A stretch of 64,000 nucleotides of DNA from Lacticaseibacillus casei DSM 20011 = JCM 1134 = ATCC 393 (GTDB lineage Bacteria; Bacillota; Bacilli; Lactobacillales; Lactobacillaceae), in contig NZ_AP012544.1 in NCBI RefSeq assembly GCF_000829055.1, forward strand, positions 1,984,001 to 2,048,000, read 5' to 3'. Position 1 is the first letter of the stretch. Each line of letters opens with the position of its first letter. The notes beneath the pieces were generated by a model that did not search any database, was not told where the DNA came from, and was given only the letters and a program-made list of their open reading frames with translations. Below, piece by piece: positions 52,575 through 61,353 of the stretch. A program made the translations under genes and the position numbers.

Positions 52575-53672
52575 CTATCGAACCAACACTTCCAGATTTT
52601 GGGCTAACGTCACGGTGTCCGTAGTCATGGTGTGATTGCCAAACAGCACAACGCCACTTGCGGCATTAGCGCGGAAATAAGCCAACGTGCTGAAGCTTTC
52701 CGGATTGTCGTTGTACATGCCTTGCAGCAACCGCTGATCATCTAGCCAGGCCACCCCGCTGGCATAACGATTACCATCAGCATAGTTGGCGGTGATCAGC
52801 TCACGATAAACTTTAGGCGGAATGACTTTTCCGGTTTCTGCGGCAATGATGACTTTCGCCAAGTCGGTCACACTCATGTACTCGCTGCCGCTGCCAAGTA
52901 GGCTCGACAAGAGTGCCGGGCTAAGATCATCTGGCTGGTAGTGGTCATCATCTTCGGTGAGATAGCCTTGTGCTACGGGCATTTTTGCAGTTAGTTCATC
53001 AAAATTGCGGGTATGTTGAAGATTTAACGGCGTCAGAATCGTTTCTCGCAGTGTCGTCTCGAAGCTTTTGCCAGTCACCTTGCGAATGATTCCGGCCAAC
53101 AGCGCATAGTTCGCATTTGTATAGAAAAAGTCATGCTGACCGGTCGACCCTAGTTGCTTCAGATTCCAGTCCAACGACTTCGATTCCGATGTCAAAACAT
53201 TGTCCGGCGTTAACTCGTCCATCTGAATCCCGGAACGGTGATCAAGCAGTTGGCGAATCGTGATGTCTTTACTATGGGCAATCTCGGGATAAAACTTCGC
53301 CAGCTTCGTCGTTAGCTTCAACTGGTGATTGGCCACTAACCGGCCGATCACCAAAGCGGTCAGGTACTTTTCGACCGATGCCAACGGAAACATGGTGTCG
53401 CCGGTATTGGCCAACTTGCGATCGTGATTCGCTTCGCCAACACCACCGGCATACACAATCCGCCCTTGCTTGATTAATGCAACACTACCTCTGAAATCAG
53501 TCTCGCGAATTAACTTACGGGCACTTTTGCCTAACTGTGCCTGGGGAACCGGATGCGCCGTAATCTTAGTGGCATCGCGTTGATGTTGTACCCACGTCAT
53601 CGTCAAGCCACCTGCTGCCACTACCGCCACGAGCACCCCGATCACGATCAACCAACGTTTTTTATGCGCCAT
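52575..53672 (-). CDS. Serine hydrolase of the beta-lactamase/PBP class C family
   Basis: A 365-residue membrane-anchored protein with an N-terminal signal-anchor helix (about 5-26). The active-site SxxK is Ser99-Lys102 in ASVEKY and the YxN motif is Tyr184-Asn186 in YTNANY. Such enzymes are D,D-peptidases or esterases acting on cell wall outside the membrane; beta-lactam hydrolysis is not implied. ATG 53672 follows AAAGGAG. It overlaps the end of the AI-2E transporter gene by 11 bases. Confidence 0.88.
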   Translation of the reverse strand: MAHKKRWLIVIGVLVAVVAAGGLTMTWVQHQRDATKITAHPVPQAQLGKSARKLIRETDFRGSVALIKQGRIVYAGGVGEANHDRKLANTGDTMFPLASVEKYLTALVIGRLVANHQLKLTTKLAKFYPEIAHSKDITIRQLLDHRSGIQMDELTPDNVLTSESKSLDWNLKQLGSTGQHDFFYTNANYALLAGIIRKVTGKSFETTLRETILTPLNLQHTRNFDELTAKMPVAQGYLTEDDDHYQPDDLSPALLSSLLGSGSEYMSVTDLAKVIIAAETGKVIPPKVYRELITANYADGNRYASGVAWLDDQRLLQGMYNDNPESFSTLAYFRANAASGVVLFGNHTMTTDTVTLAQNLEVLVR

Positions 53673-54738
53673 CCCCATCATGCTCCTTTGGCTGCGGGAT
53701 GCTGGCATACGTTGAATGATTGGCCTTCGTTCCGGCAATCTTTTTGACTCCGAGCACATCAAGGAAGAACGTAAAGATCGGAATCCCGACGATTAAGCCC
53801 CAGGTACCAAAAAGGCGTTCCGCAACCAGCAAGACCACAAAGGTGAAAAATACCGGCAGCTGCGTCCGACTGCTCATAAACTTCGGATTCAACACGTATG
53901 CTTCCAGTACATGGATCACGGCAATCATGATCAAAATGGTAATCACATCCTGCCAGCCACCGACAGTATAGCCGATAATGGTCAGCGGAATCAACGATAT
54001 GATCGCCCCGGCCACCGGAATCAGTGACAACAGAAAGACCATAATTGCCAGACTAGGAATGTTCGGCATTTTCAGGAATAACAAGGTAATCGTCGTAATG
54101 ACCGTGTTGACCACCGCAATAAAAATCTGGGCTTCCATCACCACGCCAAAGGTATTGATGAACTTCATGGCAAAATAGCGCAAGTCTTTGAAATACCAGC
54201 CAAATGGTGAATCCAGGAATAGCTGACCGAACTCAGGCAGGCTGTCCAGCTCGATCGTAAAGAAGAAGCTTAAAATAAATGACAGAACCAGTGTCAACCC
54301 CATGGCGCCAATATTGCCAGCATATTCGAGAACCGTCGACAGCCCGGTTTTAAGCTGCTCGGTCAGATTCAGACTCTTGGTGCTTGACAGTATCCATTGC
54401 ATGACCTGATTATTCGCAAACGCATCGCTGTTATAAAAGTCCTGCACCGAGTTGAACAGCGTGATGGTCTGGCGGACAATCGCCGGTACATAATGTACAG
54501 CCGCATAAACCAGCCCCAAAAGAACCAATATGTAAACCGGCACCACAATGATAAACGGGCGAATATGGACATGCCGTTGCACCGCGTGAACCAAGCGGCT
54601 GACCAAAAAGGCAAAAATAAATGTCAGCAAAATATCGCTCATAATACTGCGTGCGAACCATAAAACTATAAATACCGAGAATAAAACAACGGTACGCCGA
54701 ACCGGCACGTTGTTGATAAATTTTTCGTAAGCTGACAT
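53662..54738 (-). CDS. AI-2E family transporter-like membrane protein
   Basis: A 358-residue protein with about eight membrane helices. The C-terminal conserved region with LIPVAGAIISLIP and LIVGIPIFTFFLDVLG is typical of the AI-2E (TqsA/PerM, DUF20) family, which includes sodium/proton antiporters and peptide exporters; autoinducer export is not implied. ATG 54738 follows GGGGGAG. It overlaps the downstream serine hydrolase gene. Confidence 0.9.
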   Translation of the reverse strand: MSAYEKFINNVPVRRTVVLFSVFIVLWFARSIMSDILLTFIFAFLVSRLVHAVQRHVHIRPFIIVVPVYILVLLGLVYAAVHYVPAIVRQTITLFNSVQDFYNSDAFANNQVMQWILSSTKSLNLTEQLKTGLSTVLEYAGNIGAMGLTLVLSFILSFFFTIELDSLPEFGQLFLDSPFGWYFKDLRYFAMKFINTFGVVMEAQIFIAVVNTVITTITLLFLKMPNIPSLAIMVFLLSLIPVAGAIISLIPLTIIGYTVGGWQDVITILIMIAVIHVLEAYVLNPKFMSSRTQLPVFFTFVVLLVAERLFGTWGLIVGIPIFTFFLDVLGVKKIAGTKANHSTYASIPQPKEHDGDGA

Positions 54739-54791
54739 AGTCTCCCCCATTTAACATTCTTTACTCATTAAACTTTAGCCTGCCGCAAAAA

Positions 54792-54825
54792 GAAAAAAAG
54801 TGCAAGCATTCGCTCACACTTGCTT
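54792..54825 (-). terminator. Terminator of the sortase gene
   Basis: A hairpin AAGCAAGTG...CTTGCACTT followed by TTTTTTTC on the minus strand, at the sortase stop. Confidence 0.75.
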
Positions 54826-54828
54826 AAA

Positions 54829-55530
54829 TTATAAGAAAATTTTCAAATTCTGACTGTTGGCATCTTTAACCGATTGCAGTTCACCTTGAACAATGATCCG
54901 ATCCACTTCGCCTTCAGTCGGTGACGCACATGTGACCAACGTGATCAGTTTCTTGCCCGCCACATCATCGATCCATTGGACTTGGGTCTCATTAACAATC
55001 TGTTTAGTCGTCACCTTATACGTGTAGATATGCTTCATATTCGTGATAACAACCGTATCGCCTTTTTTAACGTTCTTTAATGGCGAAAAGAGGATGCCTT
55101 GATTGGTCATATAATGGCCAGCCAACGCGTAATTGCCTTCGCCCATCTTTTGATCGGCCTTCATCGTCCCGGCCCCGGCACTCAGGTTATCATTGGAAAG
55201 ACCTTTGAGAATCGGCAGCTTCAGGTTGACACTGCTAATAGCAATTTTGCCGATGGGATGCAGATTACGCGTGATCGCCGCATTGCCGACCGTATTGATG
55301 TCCAGCGCTTTGACGCCTTTAAAATCAAACGTCGCGTGCTTCTTTTCGTTTTTGTCAACCGTGTCCCGATCAATATGCGCCATCGTTGTCTGACTTAAAT
55401 GATCGACCACAAATAACTTAATCGGTTCATTGAAGACCAACGCTAAGCCAAGAAGGATACCGAGCGTGAAAATCGTCCGCCAAAGCCAACGATGCCTGCG
55501 TGGCGGTTGTTGCTTACTAGATTTTGTCAT
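54829..55530 (-). CDS. srtA: Class A sortase
   Basis: A 233-residue transpeptidase that anchors LPxTG proteins to peptidoglycan. A signal-anchor helix lies near 18-36. The catalytic residues are His139 in LAGHYM, Cys201 in LVTCAS and Arg211 in VDRIIV. ATG 55530 follows GAGGAGG; an upstream GTG overlaps the ribosome site. An IS110-family element begins just upstream, so the native promoter may have been displaced. Confidence 0.93.
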   Translation of the reverse strand: MTKSSKQQPPRRHRWLWRTIFTLGILLGLALVFNEPIKLFVVDHLSQTTMAHIDRDTVDKNEKKHATFDFKGVKALDINTVGNAAITRNLHPIGKIAISSVNLKLPILKGLSNDNLSAGAGTMKADQKMGEGNYALAGHYMTNQGILFSPLKNVKKGDTVVITNMKHIYTYKVTTKQIVNETQVQWIDDVAGKKLITLVTCASPTEGEVDRIIVQGELQSVKDANSQNLKIFL

Positions 55531-55599
55531 CGTCACCCTCCTCGTATATTTAAATTACAACCAAGTTCTTGGATAGCTCCGTACTTGGATGTTGCGTGA

Positions 55600-55880
55600 T
55601 ATTCTCTAGTTGTTCATTGGATTTGGGTCCAACTGGTATAGGCTTTTCCCTCCTGTTGCTAGCTATTGCTAGACTTCACCCCGAGACTGCCGCCCAGATG
55701 AATCGAACAAGCACAAACCACAAGCTGCGGGGGCTGGAGATCAGTTCGGTGACTCGCGTTTCACCGAGCAGCTACTGATCCTCAGACAGACTGCTCATAC
55801 TGCGAGGAAGTACTGTAGGTTCATAATTAGGGAATATCGCGCAGCGCCCAAGCCTATCCATAAATCAGAACAGAAAGGAG
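55600..55880 (+). ncRNA. Candidate bridge RNA region of the IS110 element
   Basis: Non-coding stretch between the left end and the transposase. It has several hairpins, for example TTGGATTTGGGTCCAA (55617-55632) and CGGTGACTCGCGTTTCACCG (55744-55763). IS110-group elements are known to encode a structured guide (bridge) RNA here. Exact borders and guide loops are not determined. Confidence 0.4.
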
Positions 55881-55890
55881 GTCCAATTCG

Positions 55891-57123
55891 ATGAACTTGA
55901 ATGTTGGTATTGATGTTTCAAAAGCAAAGCTTGATTACTGTGGCTTGGATTCTGCCAAGAAGGTTATTTTCCAGGACAAGACCACGAATACCCCTGACGG
56001 GGCCGGCCAAATTGAGAAATTAATCCTGGAATGGGCTAAACGCCAAGATGATTCACTAAAGATCGTGATTGGCATGGAAGCCACCTCGGTGTACAACATC
56101 CACCCCACACTTTACTTTGAACAAAGCTCAGCGCTCAGTGCGTTGGATGCCACTGTCGTCACGTTGAACCCCAAGATGACTCATCGTTACAGCCAATTGT
56201 TCGATGACGACAAGACTGATACCATTGATGCCTTCCACATCGCAGACTTTCTGCGCATTGGCCGGTATCAAGTGCCAGTGACCCGCGACGAGAAACACAT
56301 TGCCTTACAGCGGCTCACCCGCGAACGGTATCACGTCGTCAAACAAATTACAGATGGCAAAAACCACTTCCTCAACAATCTGTACTTCCGATTGAACACA
56401 CTGGAAGCTGAGCTACCGACTTCTGTGTTCGGAAACACGATGATGACGGTGCTTAGCGGTGAAAAGTACACACTGGACGAAATCGCTCAGATGCCCTTAC
56501 AGACGCTTACTCAAGATCTTAACCAATTGTCCCACGGTCGCTTTGGTGACCCAGAGGCGATCGCTAAGGCCTTACAAAAAGCCATCCGTAGCTCTTATCG
56601 CTTGAGCAAGACGGTTGCCGATTCTGTTGACCAGGTCATGGCGATTTACATCAACCAGATCCGGATGTTACAAAAGCAACTAAAAGCCCTAGACAAGAGC
56701 ATCACCGACCTGTGTGCCGTCATTGATGGCTCACAGTCAACGCAAAGTATTCCAGGCGTTGGCCCAGTCTACTCGGCTGGACTACTGGCTGAAATTGGTC
56801 AGATTGAACGGTTTCCGAGTGAAGCTAGTTTGGCAAGCTATGCCGGACTGGTTTGGCGCAGAAGTCAATCCGGAAACGGTGAGCGGCAACTAACGCCGCG
56901 CACGCATAACGGCGATCAGTACTTACGCTATTACCTAATTGAAGCTGCCAACTCGGTAAGAGCGCATGATCCCACATTTGCCAGATTTTACGACAAGAAA
57001 TACCGGGAGGTGCCAAAATATCAACACCGACGTGCTTGTGTCATGACTGCAAGAAAGCTGGTACGCGTGATCTATGCATTACTTAAAAACCACGAGTTGT
57101 ATAAACCAGCCAAAGCGGTCTAG
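55891..57123 (+). CDS. IS110-family transposase
   Basis: A 410-residue recombinase. The N-terminal RuvC-like DEDD domain begins NVGIDVSKAKLDY with Asp8. The C-terminal transposase_20 domain has SIPGVGPV near 286 and an invariant-Ser-containing region with SLASYAGL and RSQSGNG. ATG 55891 follows AAAGGAGG. The gene looks intact. Confidence 0.92.
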   Translation: MNLNVGIDVSKAKLDYCGLDSAKKVIFQDKTTNTPDGAGQIEKLILEWAKRQDDSLKIVIGMEATSVYNIHPTLYFEQSSALSALDATVVTLNPKMTHRYSQLFDDDKTDTIDAFHIADFLRIGRYQVPVTRDEKHIALQRLTRERYHVVKQITDGKNHFLNNLYFRLNTLEAELPTSVFGNTMMTVLSGEKYTLDEIAQMPLQTLTQDLNQLSHGRFGDPEAIAKALQKAIRSSYRLSKTVADSVDQVMAIYINQIRMLQKQLKALDKSITDLCAVIDGSQSTQSIPGVGPVYSAGLLAEIGQIERFPSEASLASYAGLVWRRSQSGNGERQLTPRTHNGDQYLRYYLIEAANSVRAHDPTFARFYDKKYREVPKYQHRRACVMTARKLVRVIYALLKNHELYKPAKAV

Positions 57124-57300
57124 CGCGCCAAGCGTCAAGTTAGGGCTTTAGATTCACCTAGAGAAATTACTAAATCCCTGGGCTGGGGGAAGTATACCCT
57201 CTGAAAAATGAAACAAGTCTAGATAATTTGAATCACTCCCTTGACTTCAGACCACAAGTCTTGGGAAAAGGATACCCTGAAATTTGCTGAGATTCAAGCG

Positions 57301-57484
57301 CGCTTACAGTACAAAAATAACGTTCGAATCTGCTTACTAATTGTAAGACAAAGGCGTGCAAAAGTGCAAGTCACTTGATCATTCGCCGGCTGACGCCCCA
57401 CTGCGTTGCATGGTATACTGTGACGAGTTGCCATTATTCGGGCCGGCACGCGTGCCAAACTTAATACTAGAGGAGCACATTCCC
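57301..57484. other. Intergenic region between IS110 right flank and the GtrA-like gene
   Basis: No gene seen. The right flank of the IS (from 57124) has two similar short motifs, GTATACCCTCTGAAAA and GGATACCCTGAAA (57192 and 57270 areas). The rest holds the GtrA promoter. Confidence 0.45.
57390..57419 (+). promoter_or_regulatory. Promoter of the GtrA-like gene
   Basis: TGGTATACT (extended -10, 57411-57419) with CTGACG (57390-57395) 18 bases upstream of the -10 hexamer. Confidence 0.55.
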
Positions 57485-57895
57485 TTGAAAACCCTGATTC
57501 AACTTTACCGCCGCTACGAAATGATCATCAACTACTTGTTCATTGGCGGCCTCACAACCCTCATCAACTTTGTCACTTTTTTCGTGATGCGCTATTTTGG
57601 CATCGGCTTGGTGTTAACCAATACCACCGCGAATATCGTGAGTGTTATCTTTGCGTTTTTTGCCAATAAAAGTGTCGTCTTCCACAGCGACTATTCAAGC
57701 AAGAAAAAATTTTGGTTCGAACTGACCAGCTTCCTGATTCTTCGCGGCGTGTCACTCCTGCTGGACAACTTCATCATGATCGTCGGCGTTGACTGGCTGC
57801 ATGGCAATGAGATTCTGGTCAAAATTCTCGATCAGGTCATCATCGTGGTGGCCAATTATCTGTTCTCAAAATTAATTTTCGTGCGCAAGCGTTAA
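57485..57895 (+). CDS. GtrA-like membrane protein
   Basis: A 136-residue four-helix membrane protein of the GtrA family (NYLFIGGLTTLINF near the start, FFANKSVVF in the middle, VVANYLFSKLIFVRK at the end). Family members help flip undecaprenyl-linked sugars for cell-surface glycosylation. TTG 57485 follows GAGGAG with a long 9-base gap; ATG at about codon 11 is an alternative. It is monocistronic. Confidence 0.85.
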   Translation: MKTLIQLYRRYEMIINYLFIGGLTTLINFVTFFVMRYFGIGLVLTNTTANIVSVIFAFFANKSVVFHSDYSSKKKFWFELTSFLILRGVSLLLDNFIMIVGVDWLHGNEILVKILDQVIIVVANYLFSKLIFVRKR

Positions 57896-57937
57896 TCGGC
57901 TGGCAAGCCCACGCCACCAGCGCCTTGAGCAAATCAC

Positions 57938-57986
57938 AAGTCCCCATTAACAGTCTGAAACACGGCTGTCGACGGGGACTTTTTAG
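57938..57986. terminator. Terminator between convergent GtrA-like and lipid kinase genes
   Basis: AAGTCCCC...GGGGACTT stem with an inner ACAG/CTGT pair followed by TTTTT on the plus strand. Confidence 0.75.
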
Positions 57987-58924
57987 TTGGTCATTGGCAA
58001 TAAGAACATCTGCGTGGTCTGTCGCAGGGTAACCGTGATTGGCGTCGTGTACTCTTCACCATCCATTTGAATCGGCACCGTAGCCTCCGTGACAAAGTCA
58101 AATTGATCGGCCTCAAGATGATGGATGGCACGATGAACCGATCGGCCGCTTAAAATGGCAACCGCGACTTGAAGCAAAGTGCCAAGCTTTTCGCGACGCA
58201 CCTGAACCAGTGATAGCCGTTCCCGCTGATCCATCACGTCCGGAAAAAGGCGAATACCGCCGCCGAGAAACGGGTGGTTGGTAAAAACGTTCAGATAAGC
58301 GTTATTAGCGTGTTCCTCAGGGTGGCCAGCGACTTGCCAAGTGGCCGGGAAGCCTTTTTGCACCCGCAGCGCTTTTAAAATGCTGGCGCCGTACGCAAAT
58401 TGGCCCAACTTGAGGGCATTTAGCGTCCCTTTATGCAGCGAATGATTGGTTTGGTAAACAATCTGGGCATCCATGCCAATCCCAAAATTATTGATAAAAT
58501 ACTGGGTTCCGTACTTGGCTGAATTCGCAACCCCGATCCGCACCGGCCGCGGCATGGCAGTGACCAATGCCGCCGCGGCCTTTTTCGGATCCAAGGGTAT
58601 CTGCTGAGCACGCGCAAAATCATCGCCTGTGCCGGTCGGAACATAGCCAATAGCCACTTCGGGATGACCGCGGCGTTGTAACCCATTCACAACATCATGC
58701 AACGTGCCATCGCCACCGATAACAATCAGTTGCAGTTCGTCAAGGTGATCATGATAGGCTTTAAGCAATTTCTCGGTAACAATCTGCGCATCACCCGGCT
58801 GTTGGGTTCGGTTCACCCGCAACCGCGCAAAGTGCAACTTAAGCAGCGCCAACAACGCCGGCAACTCCTTCTTCCAGCGTGCATTACCCGCACTTGGATT
58901 CATAATAATTTCAGCAGCAAACAT
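57983..58924 (-). CDS. Diacylglycerol kinase-family lipid kinase
   Basis: A 313-residue soluble lipid kinase of the DagK_cat family. The nucleotide loop GGDGTLHDVVNGL lies near residue 75, IGYVPTGTGDDFAR follows, and a C-terminal beta-rich domain carries the late acidic residues. It probably phosphorylates diacylglycerol to recycle lipid from lipoteichoic acid synthesis. ATG 58924 gives the usual start; ATG 58945 would add seven residues but has no ribosome site. Confidence 0.88.
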   Translation of the reverse strand: MFAAEIIMNPSAGNARWKKELPALLALLKLHFARLRVNRTQQPGDAQIVTEKLLKAYHDHLDELQLIVIGGDGTLHDVVNGLQRRGHPEVAIGYVPTGTGDDFARAQQIPLDPKKAAAALVTAMPRPVRIGVANSAKYGTQYFINNFGIGMDAQIVYQTNHSLHKGTLNALKLGQFAYGASILKALRVQKGFPATWQVAGHPEEHANNAYLNVFTNHPFLGGGIRLFPDVMDQRERLSLVQVRREKLGTLLQVAVAILSGRSVHRAIHHLEADQFDFVTEATVPIQMDGEEYTTPITVTLRQTTQMFLLPMTN

Positions 58925-59084
58925 CCTGTTAGGCCATCCTGTCATTTAAGTCACGAGACAATTCATGCCATAGACGAATTGCCCGGTTAAGTCACATGAT
59001 ACCATTTTCGGGCTGCGCAACCATTGATTGTGCTTCATGAAAGTGGCAGGACAAAATCTGACAAACCTTCAGCCGTCGGAATAT

Positions 59085-59121
59085 AAAAACGAACGCACAC
59101 AATTGCAGCGCACGTTCGTTT
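59085..59121 (-). terminator. Distal terminator of the pyruvate oxidase gene
   Basis: AAACGAACG/CGTTCGTTT stem followed by TTTTATATT on the minus strand. It lies 260 bases past the pox stop, with a repeat element between. The gap 58925-59084 shows nothing else. Confidence 0.7.
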
Positions 59122-59163
59122 AATGTCCACATACAAGTAATTTGTCAAACTGTTCAATCACTA

Positions 59164-59340
59164 GTGCCAAGGCGGAGCAATCGTAGGCCAGATGGGGCTC
59201 AGCCGTGGAATTGTTGTTGGTGGGGCGCTCTTTGCCCCGCCTACAACAAGGCCGAGCTTCGAAACCGCGGGCTTTGCGGGTTCGAAGTCGTGCCCACAGC
59301 GTTCCAGCCACATCTGGCCGGAGATTGCGGAGTTTGGCAC
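59164..59340. repeat. Palindromic repeat element, copy 2
   Basis: This 177-bp element has the same ends (GTGCCAAG ... TTTGGCAC) and internal hairpins as 32195-32386 but in the opposite orientation. It lies in the 3' untranslated region of pyruvate oxidase. Confidence 0.8.
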
Positions 59341-59383
59341 AGCACGGAACTCATTGCCCGAGTTTTTTCCCCTACTCACACAA

Positions 59384-61144
59384 TTATCCAACCGGAACGT
59401 GATGCGCCTTCAAAAATTCACTGAACGGCACCAGCTTATCCGCATAGTAACGTTTCTTGAATGCTGCAATGGTCGGCGCATCGAAGCGATCAGGATCCAG
59501 TTGCAGGTGCTCGACCGGAATTGGCCGTTCGTTGGTAATTTTGGCATCAATCAGCGTCGGTTTGCCGGCAATGCGATTAACTTCGGCTTCATCAAACGCG
59601 TCAGCAAGTTCCGATACCTGCGTCACCGTGATGCCTGTCATCCCCATGCCTTTCGCGACTGTCCCAAAATCAATCGGCGGCATGTCGATACCGAACCACT
59701 CATGGCCGTCATCTTCCTGCTCATCTTCGATATAACCTAACGCATTATTGGAAAACACAACGTTAATAATCGGCAAATGGTACCGCACTTCGGTATCGAG
59801 ATCCTGCATGACCATTGCTGCCGCACCGTCGCCAGTCAGATTGAAGACCTGTCGTTTAGGGAAACTCAACTGTCCGGCCAAAGCGGCTGGCAAGCCAGCG
59901 CCCATGGTGGCAAACAAACCACTGGTCGTCCAAGCTTGACGGCCGGTGACTTTCAACAGCCGCACGGCATTTTGCGTTACATCGCCGACATCAATGGCAA
60001 AAATCGCATCGTCAGTCGCTAACCGATTAATTTGACCGAAGACTGGCTCAAACCGCATATCACCAGTGGTCCGCTGCATCATGTCATCGTTGTATTGATG
60101 CCAGTTTTTCACGTTGTCGACATTTGCCTGATACCAGCCGCTACTTGGTGCATCCTCGCTGCGGGCAATCATTTTCTCCAGCGTTGCCGGTGCGTCTGCC
60201 AAAATGGCCACATCGGTGTGGTGCCGCTTGCCAAGTGTCTTCGGATCCGCTTCAATCTGAATGAACTTCGCTTTAGGCGAGAACATGACTTCGGCAAATG
60301 GGTAGTTGGAGCCGACGAACATGATGAGATCCGCGACCCGTAACGCTTCATTGGCCGGTTTCGAGGCAACCCGGGCAGCCGAACCCAGTAATGCTTCGAA
60401 CTCGTACGGAATGATCGGTTTACCAAGCGCGGTGGTAATGACCGGCATCTGTAACTTTTTGGCTAGTGTCATAACGGTATCGGCCGCACCACGGACCCCT
60501 TGGCCAACATACAACACTGGTCGGGAGGCCGCACCGATCAGCCGCAAAGCTGCATCGACCTGCTCATCGCTGCCAGCCGCCAAAACCGGCGTTGCATGCG
60601 TTTCAGCCGCGCTGTAATACCCGTCAGCCGGGATCGGTTCTGCCGGCAAGTCATTGGGGATGATCACCACGGCAGCACCACGAGCGGCATAAGCACGGCG
60701 AATGGCTTCATCGATCACATGGGGCAGACTGCGCGCGGTGGTCACCGTGCGGGCATAAACGGCGCCGTCTTGAAACATTGGATCCTCGTCCAATTCATGG
60801 AAGAAATCGGCATTCATAAACCGCTGTTCGACCTGCCCCACCAAGAATAGCGTTGGCACTTTATCCATTTTGGCATCATAGATTCCCTGGAAAAGGTGGG
60901 TTGCTCCGGGACCGGCTGATCCAAATGCCACACCAATGTGACCGGTAAGCTTACCATCGGCAACTGCTGCCAGTGCCCCGACCTCTTCATGCCGGACATG
61001 AATATATTTGATCCGCGCCTGCTCTTCATCCAGCGCATACATCATGTTATTAAACGTACCGCCGGGAATGCCGTAAAGATGGGTCACACCCCAACTTTCC
61101 AAAGTCCGCAAGGCAGCAATTCCTGCTTTAATCGTTTCAGCCAT
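59384..61144 (-). CDS. spxB: Pyruvate oxidase
   Basis: A 586-residue thiamine-diphosphate enzyme converting pyruvate, phosphate and oxygen to acetyl phosphate, CO2 and hydrogen peroxide. The N-terminal catalytic Glu lies in RHEEVGALAA, the central FAD-binding domain covers about 190-340, and the diphosphate motif GDGAAAMVMQDLDTE is near 440. Overall features resemble SpxB/Pox and not acetolactate synthase. ATG 61144 follows AAAGGAGGAG; a TTG overlaps it one codon upstream. Confidence 0.9.
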   Translation of the reverse strand: MAETIKAGIAALRTLESWGVTHLYGIPGGTFNNMMYALDEEQARIKYIHVRHEEVGALAAVADGKLTGHIGVAFGSAGPGATHLFQGIYDAKMDKVPTLFLVGQVEQRFMNADFFHELDEDPMFQDGAVYARTVTTARSLPHVIDEAIRRAYAARGAAVVIIPNDLPAEPIPADGYYSAAETHATPVLAAGSDEQVDAALRLIGAASRPVLYVGQGVRGAADTVMTLAKKLQMPVITTALGKPIIPYEFEALLGSAARVASKPANEALRVADLIMFVGSNYPFAEVMFSPKAKFIQIEADPKTLGKRHHTDVAILADAPATLEKMIARSEDAPSSGWYQANVDNVKNWHQYNDDMMQRTTGDMRFEPVFGQINRLATDDAIFAIDVGDVTQNAVRLLKVTGRQAWTTSGLFATMGAGLPAALAGQLSFPKRQVFNLTGDGAAAMVMQDLDTEVRYHLPIINVVFSNNALGYIEDEQEDDGHEWFGIDMPPIDFGTVAKGMGMTGITVTQVSELADAFDEAEVNRIAGKPTLIDAKITNERPIPVEHLQLDPDRFDAPTIAAFKKRYYADKLVPFSEFLKAHHVPVG

Positions 61145-61293
61145 CAAAACTCTCCTCCTTTAGGTGAGCGTGAACACTTCATAAAAACCCGTTATAAACA
61201 AGTTAATCTTTTCATAGCATTAGATGCTTCTTCGCGGTTATCGTAGTCACTAAACGCCTAGAAGGCAAGCCATCTGCTCATTAACTCATCCAA

Positions 61294-61340
61294 CAAAAAA
61301 CCAAGGAAGCTATCCGCAATGTTGCGAACGACTTCCTTGG
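61294..61340 (-). terminator. Terminator of the opuA operon
   Basis: CCAAGGAAG/CTTCCTTGG stem followed by TTTTTTG on the minus strand, 14 bases after the opuAC stop. Confidence 0.88.
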
Positions 61341-61353
61341 CGTTAATGATCTT

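Larger units (their letters stand above)
55560..57300 (+). mobile_element. IS110-family insertion element (ends approximate)
   Basis: One transposase gene with a roughly 330-base non-coding left side and a shorter right side. IS110 elements lack obvious terminal inverted repeats, so ends cannot be set from one copy. A TTGACT at 57241 could be the right-end -35 box of the promoter that forms in the circular intermediate. It separates srtA from the GtrA-like gene. Confidence 0.7.

Noticed and set aside
59384..61144. Acetolactate synthase instead of pyruvate oxidase
   Set aside because: Overall length and the pattern of stretches across the protein resemble Pox/SpxB, and no alsD-like gene is adjacent.
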